A stretch of 64,000 bases of DNA from Muribaculaceae bacterium (GTDB taxonomy: Bacteria; Bacteroidota; Bacteroidia; Bacteroidales; Muribaculaceae): contig CAJSYI010000008.1 of the NCBI GenBank assembly GCA_910573745.1, positions 1 to 64,000 of the forward strand, in the 5' to 3' direction. The notes beneath the pieces are model-generated. The model did not search any database, was not told the DNA's origin, and saw only the letters and a list, made by a program, of their open reading frames with translations. Shown piece by piece: positions 17,440 through 25,638 of the stretch (position 1 is its first letter; each line of letters begins with the position of its first letter). Made by a program: the position numbers and the translations under genes.

Positions 17440-18450
17440 ATGAACCAAAAAGAGAAGACAATAATAATAGCCGAAGCGGGAGTCAACCACAACGGTTCTC
17501 CAGAAACGGCTTTCCGGCTCGCCGAAGAAGCGGCACGCGCCGGAGCCGACTATGTGAAATTCCAGACGTTCCGCGCAGACAGGCTCGTTACCGCCGCCTC
17601 GCGTACTGCCGAATACCAGCAACGCAACTGCCAAGCCGAAAGCCAGCTTGAGATGCTGCGTCGGCTTGAGCTTTCGGACGAGGATTTCATAAGGCTTGCA
17701 AGACACTGCAGAGAAATCGGAATAAAGTTCCTCTCAACGCCGTTCGACTGCGAAAGCGTCGGCTTTCTTGCCGACCTCGGCATCGACATGATGAAGGTGC
17801 CCTCCGGAGAAATCACCAACCTTCCGTATCTGAGGGCCATAGGGGCGACAAAGCTGCCTGTGGCCATGTCAACCGGCATGTCAACCCTTGCCGACATAGA
17901 ATCGGCAATAAATGCGCTCACTGATGCAGGCACGCCGCGCGACATGATAACGCTATTGCACTGCAACACGGAATACCCCACGCCTTTTGCCGACGTCAAC
18001 CTGCGTGCGATGCTCACTCTCCGCGAAGCTTTCGGGCTTCCGGCAGGCTACAGCGACCACACGGCGGGCATCGAAGTCCCGGTGGCAGCCACGGCTCTCG
18101 GAGCGACTATGATAGAGAAGCATTTCACTCTCGACAAGTCTGCCGCCGGCCCCGACCATGCGGCATCGCTCGACCCGGCGGAACTCGCCGCAATGGTGAA
18201 AGCCGTCCGCAACGTAGACTCCGCTCTCGGAAGCCGCATCAAAACCCCATCACCTTCGGAAATGAAGAACATTGCCGTGGCACGGAAAAGCATAGTGGCG
18301 GCGAAAAAGATAAAGAAAGGTGAGACACTGACTGACTCAAACCTTACCGCAAAGCGTCCCGGCGACGGACTTTCGCCGATGCTTTGGGACATGGTGGTCG
18401 GCACGGCCGCAGTCCGCGACTTCATGCCAGACGACCAAATCATACTTTGA
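17440..18450 (+). CDS. neuB: N-acetylneuraminate synthase family protein (NeuB)
   Basis: NeuB condenses an N-acetyl hexosamine such as ManNAc with phosphoenolpyruvate to give a nonulosonic acid in the cytoplasm. The 336-residue protein has IIAEAGVNHNG at 9-19, KFQTF, STPFD, KVPSGEITN, STGMST and YSDHT in the order of the TIM barrel, a metal-binding EKHFTLDK block, and a C-terminal SAF (antifreeze-like) domain from about 275. All family blocks are intact. Its last 11 bp overlap the 3' end of neuC on the other strand. No CMP-sialate synthetase (neuA) is in the window. Confidence 0.94.
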   Translation: MNQKEKTIIIAEAGVNHNGSPETAFRLAEEAARAGADYVKFQTFRADRLVTAASRTAEYQQRNCQAESQLEMLRRLELSDEDFIRLARHCREIGIKFLSTPFDCESVGFLADLGIDMMKVPSGEITNLPYLRAIGATKLPVAMSTGMSTLADIESAINALTDAGTPRDMITLLHCNTEYPTPFADVNLRAMLTLREAFGLPAGYSDHTAGIEVPVAATALGATMIEKHFTLDKSAAGPDHAASLDPAELAAMVKAVRNVDSALGSRIKTPSPSEMKNIAVARKSIVAAKKIKKGETLTDSNLTAKRPGDGLSPMLWDMVVGTAAVRDFMPDDQIIL

Positions 18451-19561
18451 AGTCAAGGATGAGACGGGCGGCATTCCTCACCGTGCCGGGACGGTAGTAA
18501 GGATTAGGTGCGGTGCGGGCCAACTCCTGCATCTCCGGAGAAAGCACACGTGCCAGTCCGGCCTTGATTTCGTCGGCGGAAGACCCGGCATTCACCACCG
18601 ATGCGCCACGTGCGCGACCGGCCTGCCGGCTGCCTATGTCAAGCGTCGGCACATGGAGCGACGGAGCCTCAATCAGCCCGCTTGAACTGTTGCCTACTAC
18701 AGCCAAAGACCCTGCAACAGCCGAAAAATAACGCTTGGCACCGAGCGAAGCCACGGCTTTTGCCTTTTCAGGCCGTGCTGCGGTCCATTCCTCGGTAAGC
18801 ATGCGCACAGTACGCCCTCCCGTGTCTGAATTCGGCAGAGTCAAGAGGATTTTCACATCCTCAGGAAGGGAATCCAGCGCATCGAGAAAAGCTTTGGTCT
18901 GCCGTTCCTCATCGCCATGCTCGAGCGTGGCGGGATGGAACGTCGCCACAACATATCTGTCGCCAAGCACAAAACCTATCTGCCGCTCCAGTTCATCTTT
19001 CGGCATAGGCACAAACCCGCTCAAAGTGTCGGCGGCAGGAGAGCCGATGCAGTGGACAGTCGCCTCGTCCTTACCCATGGCTATTATGCGCCGGCGGTAT
19101 TCCTCGGTCGAAGTGAGGTGCAACGCGCTCATCTGCGTAATCGCATGGCGGATGGCGTTGTCGTATGCACCAAGAGTGGTCTCCCCTCCGTGCAGATGGA
19201 CTGTCGGTATGCCGAAAACCAATGCTGACGAAGCGGCGACAAGCACCTCATATCTGTCGCCGAGAATCACAACGACGTCCGGCCGCAGACGATCCAATGC
19301 GTCGGCAAGCCCGATTGCCTCCACACCCATCGACTTCACCGTGCCTACGGGCGTATCGCTCGAAAGCAGCATCTCCACCTTCGCGTCTATGCCGAACCCG
19401 TCGGCCTCTATCTCCTTGTACGTAAGGCCATATTCAGGCGAAAGGTGCATATTGGTGGCAATGATTTGGAGACGCGACTCCTGAGCGACAAGACGCATTA
19501 TCGGCGCAAGGATGCCATACTCGGCCCTTGTTCCGGTAATGAAACAGATTCTCTTTTCCAT
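18440..19561 (-). CDS. neuC: UDP-N-acetylglucosamine 2-epimerase, hydrolysing (NeuC)
   Basis: NeuC turns UDP-GlcNAc into ManNAc and UDP, supplying NeuB. The 373-residue GT-B-fold protein opens with ICFITGTRAEYGILAPIM, has VVILGDRYE and HLHGGETTLGAYDNAIRHAITQMS in the middle, and GNSSSGLIEAP near the C-terminus, where the UDP is bound; this combination marks the hydrolysing NeuC/NnaA branch rather than WecB. Length is normal. It faces neuB tail to tail with an 11-bp overlap, so the two pathway genes sit on opposite strands and need separate promoters. Confidence 0.93.
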   Translation of the reverse strand: MEKRICFITGTRAEYGILAPIMRLVAQESRLQIIATNMHLSPEYGLTYKEIEADGFGIDAKVEMLLSSDTPVGTVKSMGVEAIGLADALDRLRPDVVVILGDRYEVLVAASSALVFGIPTVHLHGGETTLGAYDNAIRHAITQMSALHLTSTEEYRRRIIAMGKDEATVHCIGSPAADTLSGFVPMPKDELERQIGFVLGDRYVVATFHPATLEHGDEERQTKAFLDALDSLPEDVKILLTLPNSDTGGRTVRMLTEEWTAARPEKAKAVASLGAKRYFSAVAGSLAVVGNSSSGLIEAPSLHVPTLDIGSRQAGRARGASVVNAGSSADEIKAGLARVLSPEMQELARTAPNPYYRPGTVRNAARLILDFKV

Positions 19562-19575
19562 TCAATACAAACAAT

Positions 19576-19622
19576 CGGGCTTCTGCCCTCGCCACAGACT
19601 GAACACTGAGAGCAGAAGCCCG
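19576..19622 (-). terminator. Hairpin between kbl and neuC (minus strand)
   Basis: CGGGCTTCTGC and its complement GCAGAAGCCCG form an 11-bp stem. On the minus strand it is followed by ATTGTTTGTATTG, T-rich enough for termination. It could end the kbl transcript or act in the neuC leader, since the neuC ATG is 15 nt away. Confidence 0.55.
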
Positions 19623-19635
19623 AAATCAATACCTA

Positions 19636-19913
19636 AGAGTGTGTTTGAATTTTTATTCTGATTTTTACAGGCAGTTTTACAGGGCTTTCCGGGCCTTGGA
19701 ACGAGGCGCATAGCGGGCTATGCAACGAGTGAAAGGCCGGAAAGGACGTGAAAATGCCGTAGTGTGCCGTTCGAGTGTGCCTTTATGGGTCTTTCGGCTG
19801 TCTTCACGCCTTTGCCTCGGTCATGCAGCCCGCTGCACTCCCTCGTCTGCATGCGCGAATCCATCCCGAAATCCTCCATAAAAAATCCTGAAGAAAAATT
19901 CCAAACACACTCT
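19636..19913. repeat. 278-bp MITE-like palindromic intergenic element
   Basis: The ends are imperfect inverted repeats of about 30 bp: AGAGTGTGTTTGAATTTTT at the left, and at the right the reverse complement of AGAGTGTGTTTGGAATTTTT. Inside, CTTTCCGGGCCTT pairs with AAAGGCCGGAAAG around GCATAGC-GG-GCTATGC, giving a stacked hairpin (19684-19744). There is no convincing reading frame. The layout is that of a non-autonomous repeat or a structured RNA element; it fills the gap between kbl and neuC. A further GAGTGTGTT follows at 19916. Confidence 0.65.
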
Positions 19914-19930
19914 ACGAGTGTGTTAAAAAA

Positions 19931-21124
19931 TCACTTGAGCACGCCGAGCTTGTTGCCCACCTTGATGAAGGCGGCGATGGCTCTGTCGAGATGCGCACGG
20001 TCATGGCCTGCGGAAAGCTGCACACGGATACGGGCCTGTCCTTTGGGAACCACAGGATAATAGAAGCCTGTAACGTAGATACCCTCTTTCTGCATCTCTG
20101 CGGCGAAATCCTGCGAAAGCTTAGCATCATAGAGCATAACGGCGCAGATTGCGCTTTGGGTGGGCTTTATGTCGAAGCCGGCAGCAAGCATCTTGTCGCG
20201 GAAATAAGCCACGTTCTCCATCAGCTTGGAGTGGAGGTCGTCGCTTTCCTTCAGCATCTTGAACATCTCGATGCTTGCGCCCACGATGGAGGGAGCCACA
20301 GAGTTGGAGAAGAGGTAAGGACGCGAACGCTGGCGGAGCATATCGATGATCTCCTTCGGGCCGGTCGTGAAACCGCCCATCGCACCGCCGAACGCCTTGC
20401 CGAGCGTACCGGTGAAGATGTCAATCTTTCCGTAGCAGTTGAACTGTTCTGCCACGCCGTGTCCTGTCGGGCCTACCACGCCTGCGGAGTGGCTTTCGTC
20501 CACCATCACAAGAGCGTCATACTTCTCGGCAAGCTCACAAATCTTGTCCATCGGAGCCACGTTGCCGTCCATCGAGAACACGCCGTCAGTGGCGATGATG
20601 CGGAAACGGCAATCCTTGGCTTCCTGCAGGCAACGCTCGAGGTCGGCCATGTCGGCATTGGCATAGCGGAAACGCTTTGCCTTGCAGAGACGCACGCCGT
20701 CGATGATCGATGCATGGTTGAGCGAGTCGGAGATGATGGCGTCCTCGTCAGTGAAAAGAGGCTCGAAGAGACCTCCGTTTGCATCGAAGCAAGCAGCATA
20801 AAGGATGGTGTCTTCCGTCTTGAAATAGTCAGAGATGGCACGCTCAAGCTCTTTGTGGAGGTCCTGCGTGCCGCAGATGAAGCGCACGGAGCTCATGCCG
20901 TAGCCGCGACGGTCCATGGCCTTTTTGGCGGCTTCGATGAGACGTGAGTCGTCGGCCAGGCCGAGATAATTGTTCGCACAGAAGTTGAGGACTTCACCCT
21001 CAGTGTTTTCGACAGCGATGCCGGCTTTCTGCGGAGTGGTGATTATCCTTTCATTTTTGTAGAGACCTGCGTCCTTGATGTCCTGCAGCTCTTTCGTCAG
21101 ATGGTTTTTGAAGTTGGCATACAT
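19931..21124 (-). CDS. kbl: Glycine C-acetyltransferase (2-amino-3-ketobutyrate CoA ligase)
   Basis: Kbl splits 2-amino-3-oxobutyrate with CoA into glycine and acetyl-CoA, the second step of threonine breakdown. The 397-residue PLP enzyme of the alpha-oxoamine synthase family has MVDESHSAGVVGPTGHG (about 207-223) and the PLP lysine Lys243 in FTGTLGKAFGGAMGG, plus the RPYLFSNSVAP and ARIRVQLSAGH blocks. Length is standard. The threonine dehydrogenase gene starts 182 bp away on the other strand, so the two enzymes of the pathway are divergent neighbours. Confidence 0.95.
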   Translation of the reverse strand: MYANFKNHLTKELQDIKDAGLYKNERIITTPQKAGIAVENTEGEVLNFCANNYLGLADDSRLIEAAKKAMDRRGYGMSSVRFICGTQDLHKELERAISDYFKTEDTILYAACFDANGGLFEPLFTDEDAIISDSLNHASIIDGVRLCKAKRFRYANADMADLERCLQEAKDCRFRIIATDGVFSMDGNVAPMDKICELAEKYDALVMVDESHSAGVVGPTGHGVAEQFNCYGKIDIFTGTLGKAFGGAMGGFTTGPKEIIDMLRQRSRPYLFSNSVAPSIVGASIEMFKMLKESDDLHSKLMENVAYFRDKMLAAGFDIKPTQSAICAVMLYDAKLSQDFAAEMQKEGIYVTGFYYPVVPKGQARIRVQLSAGHDRAHLDRAIAAFIKVGNKLGVLK

Positions 21125-21306
21125 AATGTTAGATGTATAAGAATCGTCTTGAAAAAAATATCCAAGGCCGAATTCAAGAGCATAAAGAGAGCCCGAAAAA
21201 CGGCCATTGAAAATTTATGGCGAAAAAATCACTCAAAGTTACCAACAATTTTTCAAAAAGTGCTTAAATTTGCAGGAAATTTTTTCGACAACCTTATACA
21301 ACCTGA

Positions 21307-22266
21307 ATGAAAAATGTTCTAATAATCGGAGCTACGGGCCAGATAGGCTCAGAGCTCACCATGAAACTGCGTGAGCATTGCCCTGGCGGCAATGTAGTGG
21401 CCGGATACATCAAAGGAGCTGAGCCTAAAGGCGCACTGCTTGAAAGCGGCCCCGCAGAGGAAGTGGACATCACCAATCCCCAGATGATTGCCGATGCCGT
21501 GGACAAATACAGCATCGACACCATCTACAACCTTGCCGCGCTTCTGAGCGCAGTGGCCGAGTCCAAACCCCAGCTCGCCTGGAAAATAGGCGTCGGAGGG
21601 CTCTACAACTGCCTTGAGGTGTCGCGCGAGAAAGGTTGCGCACTTTTCACGCCAAGCTCGATAGGCTCTTTCGGACCATCCACCCCGCATGACCACACTC
21701 CGCAGGACACCATACAGCGTCCCGAGACCATCTACGGCGTAACCAAGGTTACGGGCGAGATGCTTTCCGACTATTATGCACGCCGATTCGGCGTAGACAC
21801 CCGTTCGGTGCGCTTCCCCGGCCTCATAAGCTACGTGGCTCCTCCGGGCGGCGGCACCACCGACTACGCAGTTGACATCTACTACTCTGCCGTGAAAGGC
21901 GAGGAGTTCAAGTGCCCGCTCAAGCCCGGCACGTTCATGGACATGATGTACATGCCCGACGCGCTCCGTGCTGCAGTGGAAATCATGGAAGCCGACCCGA
22001 CGCGCCTCAAACACCGCAATTCCTTCAACATCGCTTCGATGAGCTTCGACCCGGAAATCATCGCCGCAAAGATAAAGGAATACGTGCCTGACTTCAAGAT
22101 GAGCTACGAACTCGATCCGCTGCGCCAGGCGATAGCCGACTCATGGCCCGACAGCCTCGACGATTCCTGCGCACGCGAGGAATGGGACTGGAAACCAGAA
22201 TACGACCTTGACCGCATGACTCAAGACATGCTCGTCAACCTGCGCAAGAAGCTCCTCCAGCAATAA
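21307..22266 (+). CDS. L-threonine 3-dehydrogenase, short-chain (SDR epimerase-like) type
   Basis: This NAD-dependent enzyme oxidises threonine to 2-amino-3-oxobutyrate, which Kbl then cleaves. The 319-residue extended SDR has the cofactor loop GATGQIG (8-14), NLAALLSAVAE, and the catalytic pair Tyr143/Lys147 in YGVTKVTGE; KPGTFMDMMYMPDALRA and an EWDWKPEYDLDRMTQDML ending are typical of the GalE-like threonine dehydrogenases, which differ from the zinc MDR type of E. coli. The function is backed by kbl next door. A TAAATTTG box at 21265-21272 lies about 35 nt upstream. Confidence 0.92.
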   Translation: MKNVLIIGATGQIGSELTMKLREHCPGGNVVAGYIKGAEPKGALLESGPAEEVDITNPQMIADAVDKYSIDTIYNLAALLSAVAESKPQLAWKIGVGGLYNCLEVSREKGCALFTPSSIGSFGPSTPHDHTPQDTIQRPETIYGVTKVTGEMLSDYYARRFGVDTRSVRFPGLISYVAPPGGGTTDYAVDIYYSAVKGEEFKCPLKPGTFMDMMYMPDALRAAVEIMEADPTRLKHRNSFNIASMSFDPEIIAAKIKEYVPDFKMSYELDPLRQAIADSWPDSLDDSCAREEWDWKPEYDLDRMTQDMLVNLRKKLLQQ

Positions 22267-22317
22267 CACACTCTTAACACCTCCTCTCTCCCGTAAATTA
22301 CCGACAACCCAAGCCTG

Positions 22318-22350
22318 AAACCGGAAACTTTTTTTTAGTTTCCGGTTTTT
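22318..22350 (+). terminator. Terminator of the threonine dehydrogenase gene
   Basis: AAACCGGAAAC and GTTTCCGGTTT form a strong stem around a T-rich loop, followed by a T run. The tail of this terminator overlaps the promoter of the next gene (TAACTTTG at 22355-22362). Confidence 0.8.
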
Positions 22351-22354
22351 GTTG

Positions 22355-22362
22355 TAACTTTG
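22355..22362 (+). promoter_or_regulatory. -7 box of the tetR-efflux operon
   Basis: TAACTTTG within TTTTTGTTGTAACTTTG, about 37 nt before the tetR ATG. The -33 region falls inside the preceding terminator hairpin, so ending one transcript and starting the next use the same bases. Confidence 0.7.
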
Positions 22363-22398
22363 CGCCCTGATTTGTGTCTATATCACATAACAGACATC

Positions 22399-23064
22399 AT
22401 GAACCTTTCAAAAGAAGACTATAACCGTCTGCTCGACGGGATAATAAAGCTGGTATTCGACAAGGGACTCAAGTCGCTTACCATGGACTCCGTGGCCGCA
22501 AACCTCGGGATGTCGAAACGTACACTATACGAGATATTCGAGTCGAAACAACAAATGTTCCTGGAGGTGCTTGCCTATCAGCACGGCAACCATATACGCA
22601 CATGCACGGAAATATTCAGCACTTCAGGCAACACCATGGAGGCGATGCTGAAAATCTACATCAAGCAGCGCAACATAATGGCGAAAGTGAACCCGTCGTT
22701 CTTCCGCGATATGGACAACGCGTTTTCCGAAATCAAAGACATGTACGAAAATACCGAAGAAGACAGGCACAACAAGTTCCTTGAGATATTCAGGCTCGGT
22801 GTAGATGACGGAGTGTTCCGCAAAGACGTGAACTATACCATCACCTCCAAGATTTTCAAAATCCAGATGGAATCGCTCAAGCGGATGGAGGAGCTGTTCC
22901 CCCCCGGACTCACTCTGCTCGACGTCTACGACAGCATAATAATCGGGCTCCTGCGGTCAATAGCCACTCCAAAGGGAATGGAAATCCTCGACAGGCTCAC
23001 CACAACCCTCCTCCACAATCCCAAAGTCATGAACAACCAAACACCAGACATACAACAACCATGA
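22399..23064 (+). CDS. TetR-family regulator of the efflux operon
   Basis: A 221-residue TetR/AcrR-type protein: the N-terminal helix-turn-helix is KSLTMDSVAANLGMSKRTLYEIFESKQQM, followed by an all-helical ligand-binding domain of about 150 residues. The ATG at 22399 is chosen; an upstream in-frame GTG/ATG region includes the promoter. Its stop overlaps the start of the outer-membrane channel gene (ATGA), so it is the first gene of the efflux operon and most likely represses its own transcript until a ligand arrives. The ligand is unknown. No clear operator dyad was seen beyond the terminator stem. Confidence 0.92.
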   Translation: MNLSKEDYNRLLDGIIKLVFDKGLKSLTMDSVAANLGMSKRTLYEIFESKQQMFLEVLAYQHGNHIRTCTEIFSTSGNTMEAMLKIYIKQRNIMAKVNPSFFRDMDNAFSEIKDMYENTEEDRHNKFLEIFRLGVDDGVFRKDVNYTITSKIFKIQMESLKRMEELFPPGLTLLDVYDSIIIGLLRSIATPKGMEILDRLTTTLLHNPKVMNNQTPDIQQP

Positions 23065-24533
23065 CACTTTTGACCTTAAGACAGACTCATGCCGTCCTGA
23101 TTTCAGCGGCATCGGTCTTCGCGGCAAACGCACAGACCGCCGCTACGGAGCCGGCCCCCGGACTGACTCCGCAGATGACAGCCGCCGCTGCCGCCGACAC
23201 AACGGACGCAGCCCCCGCGCTCGCCCCCATGCAGGGGAAGACGGTAACGCTTTCCAGGAAACAGTGCATCGACATCGCATTGCGCGACAACCCGACCATA
23301 CGAGTGGCCGATATGGAAATAACCCGCATGGACTATTCCAAAAAGGAAGTCCTCGCCCAACTGTTCCCGCAGATAGACTTCTCCGGCGCATACCAGCGCG
23401 CTATAGAGCTTCAGACCATCAACATGAACATGGGCGGACAGAGCCAAAGCATCAAGATGGGGTCTGACAACACATGGAACTTCGGATTCTCCGCCCAAAT
23501 TCCAATCATAGCCCCCACGCTGTGGAAAAGCATAAAAATAAGCGATATCCAGATTCTTCAGAACGCAGAAAGCGCACGTGCTTCACGTCTCGATATGGTC
23601 AACAGCGTCAACAAGGCTTATTACTCGCTACTTCTCGCCAAGGCCTCATACGATGTCGTGAGACAGAACTACGACATTGCCCTCTTCAACGCCGACCTGT
23701 TCAAGAAGAAGTTCGACCAAGGGACGGCTTCTGAATACGACGTGCTGCGCTCGTCGGTCCAGGTGAAGAACGTAGAGCCTCAGCTCCTCGAAGCCGAGAT
23801 AGCGATACGCCAATGCAAGCTCCAGCTCAAAATCCTTATGGGAATGGACTATGAAGTGGACATAGAGCCTGACGTTACACTCAAGGAGATGCAGCAGGAC
23901 ATGTACGGATATATGATGCAGCAGGGATGGAATCTCGATGACAACACCTCCGTCAGGACACTCAACTTGCAGACGAAACTCCTCGAAGAGAACGTAAACC
24001 TCAAAAAACTGGCTTGGGTGCCGACTGTCGGAGCATCGTTCAACATCAACTGGAACGCCCTCAGCAACGGCAATGCGCTGAAAAACCAGCAGTTCCACCC
24101 TTATTCCACCGTAGGACTCTCGCTTTCAGTGCCAATATTCTCCGGAGGCTCGAAATACTACGGGCTGAAGCAGGCACAGGTGCAGCTCAAAGAGATGGAG
24201 TTCCAGCGTGAGAACCTCCTCAACTCCCTCGACATGCAGGTGCGGCTCGCCCTCGACAACATCGACAAGGAGGTGAAGCAGATTTCCACCAGCGAAGAAG
24301 GGGTGCGCCAGGCTGAGAAAGCCTACCAGATCATGCAGAAGAGCTTCGAAATCGGTGCCGCGACATATCTCGACCTGCGTGACAGCGAACTCGCCGACAC
24401 CTCGGCCAAACTCGCATATTATCAGGCGATCTACAATTATCTCGTGTCAACATCAGAGCTTGACCTCCTTCTCGGCAAAGAAGACGAGCTAATCCCATCA
24501 GAAACAATACCGACAATCAACCAAACAAAATAA
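23061..24533 (+). CDS. TolC-family outer-membrane efflux channel
   Basis: The product has 490 residues: a signal peptide (about 1-25, ending VFAANAQ), an Ala/Pro-rich linker, and two TolC repeats (OEP). The repeats are marked by LSRKQCIDIALRDNPTIRVADMEI near residue 63, long helices with YYSLLLAKASYDVVRQNYDIA, and the second half with VPIFSGGSKYYGLKQAQVQLKEME and AYQIMQKSFEIGAATYLDLRDSELA. It forms the outer-membrane exit of the tripartite pump encoded by the next two genes; it overlaps tetR by 4 bp and the adaptor begins 5 bp after its stop. Confidence 0.93.
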   Translation: MTLLTLRQTHAVLISAASVFAANAQTAATEPAPGLTPQMTAAAAADTTDAAPALAPMQGKTVTLSRKQCIDIALRDNPTIRVADMEITRMDYSKKEVLAQLFPQIDFSGAYQRAIELQTINMNMGGQSQSIKMGSDNTWNFGFSAQIPIIAPTLWKSIKISDIQILQNAESARASRLDMVNSVNKAYYSLLLAKASYDVVRQNYDIALFNADLFKKKFDQGTASEYDVLRSSVQVKNVEPQLLEAEIAIRQCKLQLKILMGMDYEVDIEPDVTLKEMQQDMYGYMMQQGWNLDDNTSVRTLNLQTKLLEENVNLKKLAWVPTVGASFNINWNALSNGNALKNQQFHPYSTVGLSLSVPIFSGGSKYYGLKQAQVQLKEMEFQRENLLNSLDMQVRLALDNIDKEVKQISTSEEGVRQAEKAYQIMQKSFEIGAATYLDLRDSELADTSAKLAYYQAIYNYLVSTSELDLLLGKEDELIPSETIPTINQTK

Positions 24534-24538
24534 GAACC

Positions 24539-25594
24539 ATGAAACTTTCAAGAATATCCCCGATTCTCCTCTTGTCTCTCACTCTGCTCTGCGCTTGTTC
24601 TGGCAAAGAGGGGGAAAAACCCGATGAAAAAGACGCAAAGCCGGTAGTGAAGGTCGAGACCGTGCAGGAACGTCTCGTGGACCAGCTCGGCAATTACACC
24701 GCCACGGTCGAGGCCCAGGCCGTCAACAACATATCCGCGGCTATGTCAAACCGCATCAAGGCCATCTATGTGGACGAAGGCATGCGTGTCAGCAAAGGAC
24801 AGCGGCTCGTGGTGCTCGACGACGTGAACACCACCAACTACCAGATACAGGTAGACAATGCAAAGGCGAACCTCAACAACGTGCAGGTGGAATACAACCG
24901 TGCGCTTGAGCTCTACAAAATCGGCGGCGGCACAAAGCAGCAGCTCGACCAGGTGGAGACCCAGCTCATCAACGCCAAGAACGCTCTCGCGGCTGCCCAA
25001 CGCACATACCGCAACGCAGCCGAGAACACGGTCCTCACCTCTCCCATAAGCGGGGTAGTGACCAAGCGCAACTACGACCCGGGCGACATGACCGGCCAGC
25101 TTCCGATTCTCACCATCTCGCAGGTGCAGCCAGTGAAGATAGTGATAAACGTCAGCGAAAGCGAGCTTCCCAAAGTCCATAAAGGAATGCCGGCAACCAT
25201 ACTCTTCGACACGTTCGGAGCTGAGGAATTCAAAGGCACAATCACGATGACTATGCCTACCGTGGATCCCGCCACACGCACATTCGGCGTGGAAATCACC
25301 GTGCCTAACCCCGACAGCCGCATCCTTCCCGGAATGTTCGGACGCGTGCAGCTCAACCTCGGACAGGCCAACCACGTGGTGGTGCCCGACCGAGCCGTGG
25401 TAAAACAGCAGGGAAGCGGCAACCATTACGTCTATGTCTACAAGGACGGCAAGGTGGAATACCACCAGGTCGAACTCGGTCAGCGCGTCGGCGATGCCTA
25501 CGAGCTGCTTTCCGGAGTGGAAGACGGCTCGCAGGTGGTGGTCTCCGGCCAGAACAACCTCGCCAACGGCAAAGAAGCAACACTTGCCAAATAA
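24539..25594 (+). CDS. RND efflux periplasmic adaptor (membrane fusion lipoprotein)
   Basis: A 351-residue HlyD/AcrA-like adaptor anchored as a lipoprotein (signal ending LLCAC; Cys20). Order: lipoyl half-motif (NNISAAMSNRIKAIYVDEGMRVSKGQRLVVLDD), an alpha-hairpin with the helices around ALELYKIGGGTKQQLDQVETQL, the second lipoyl half (AAENTVLTSPISGVVTKRNYDPGDM), a beta-barrel and a membrane-proximal domain ending VVSGQNNLANGKEA. It bridges the RND pump and the TolC channel. It lies in the same transcript, 5 bp after tolC and 44 bp before the pump gene. Confidence 0.95.
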   Translation: MKLSRISPILLLSLTLLCACSGKEGEKPDEKDAKPVVKVETVQERLVDQLGNYTATVEAQAVNNISAAMSNRIKAIYVDEGMRVSKGQRLVVLDDVNTTNYQIQVDNAKANLNNVQVEYNRALELYKIGGGTKQQLDQVETQLINAKNALAAAQRTYRNAAENTVLTSPISGVVTKRNYDPGDMTGQLPILTISQVQPVKIVINVSESELPKVHKGMPATILFDTFGAEEFKGTITMTMPTVDPATRTFGVEITVPNPDSRILPGMFGRVQLNLGQANHVVVPDRAVVKQQGSGNHYVYVYKDGKVEYHQVELGQRVGDAYELLSGVEDGSQVVVSGQNNLANGKEATLAK

Positions 25595-25638
25595 GCTTCC
25601 ATCATTACTTAACTCTCTAAAACCCAACACTTGACAAT

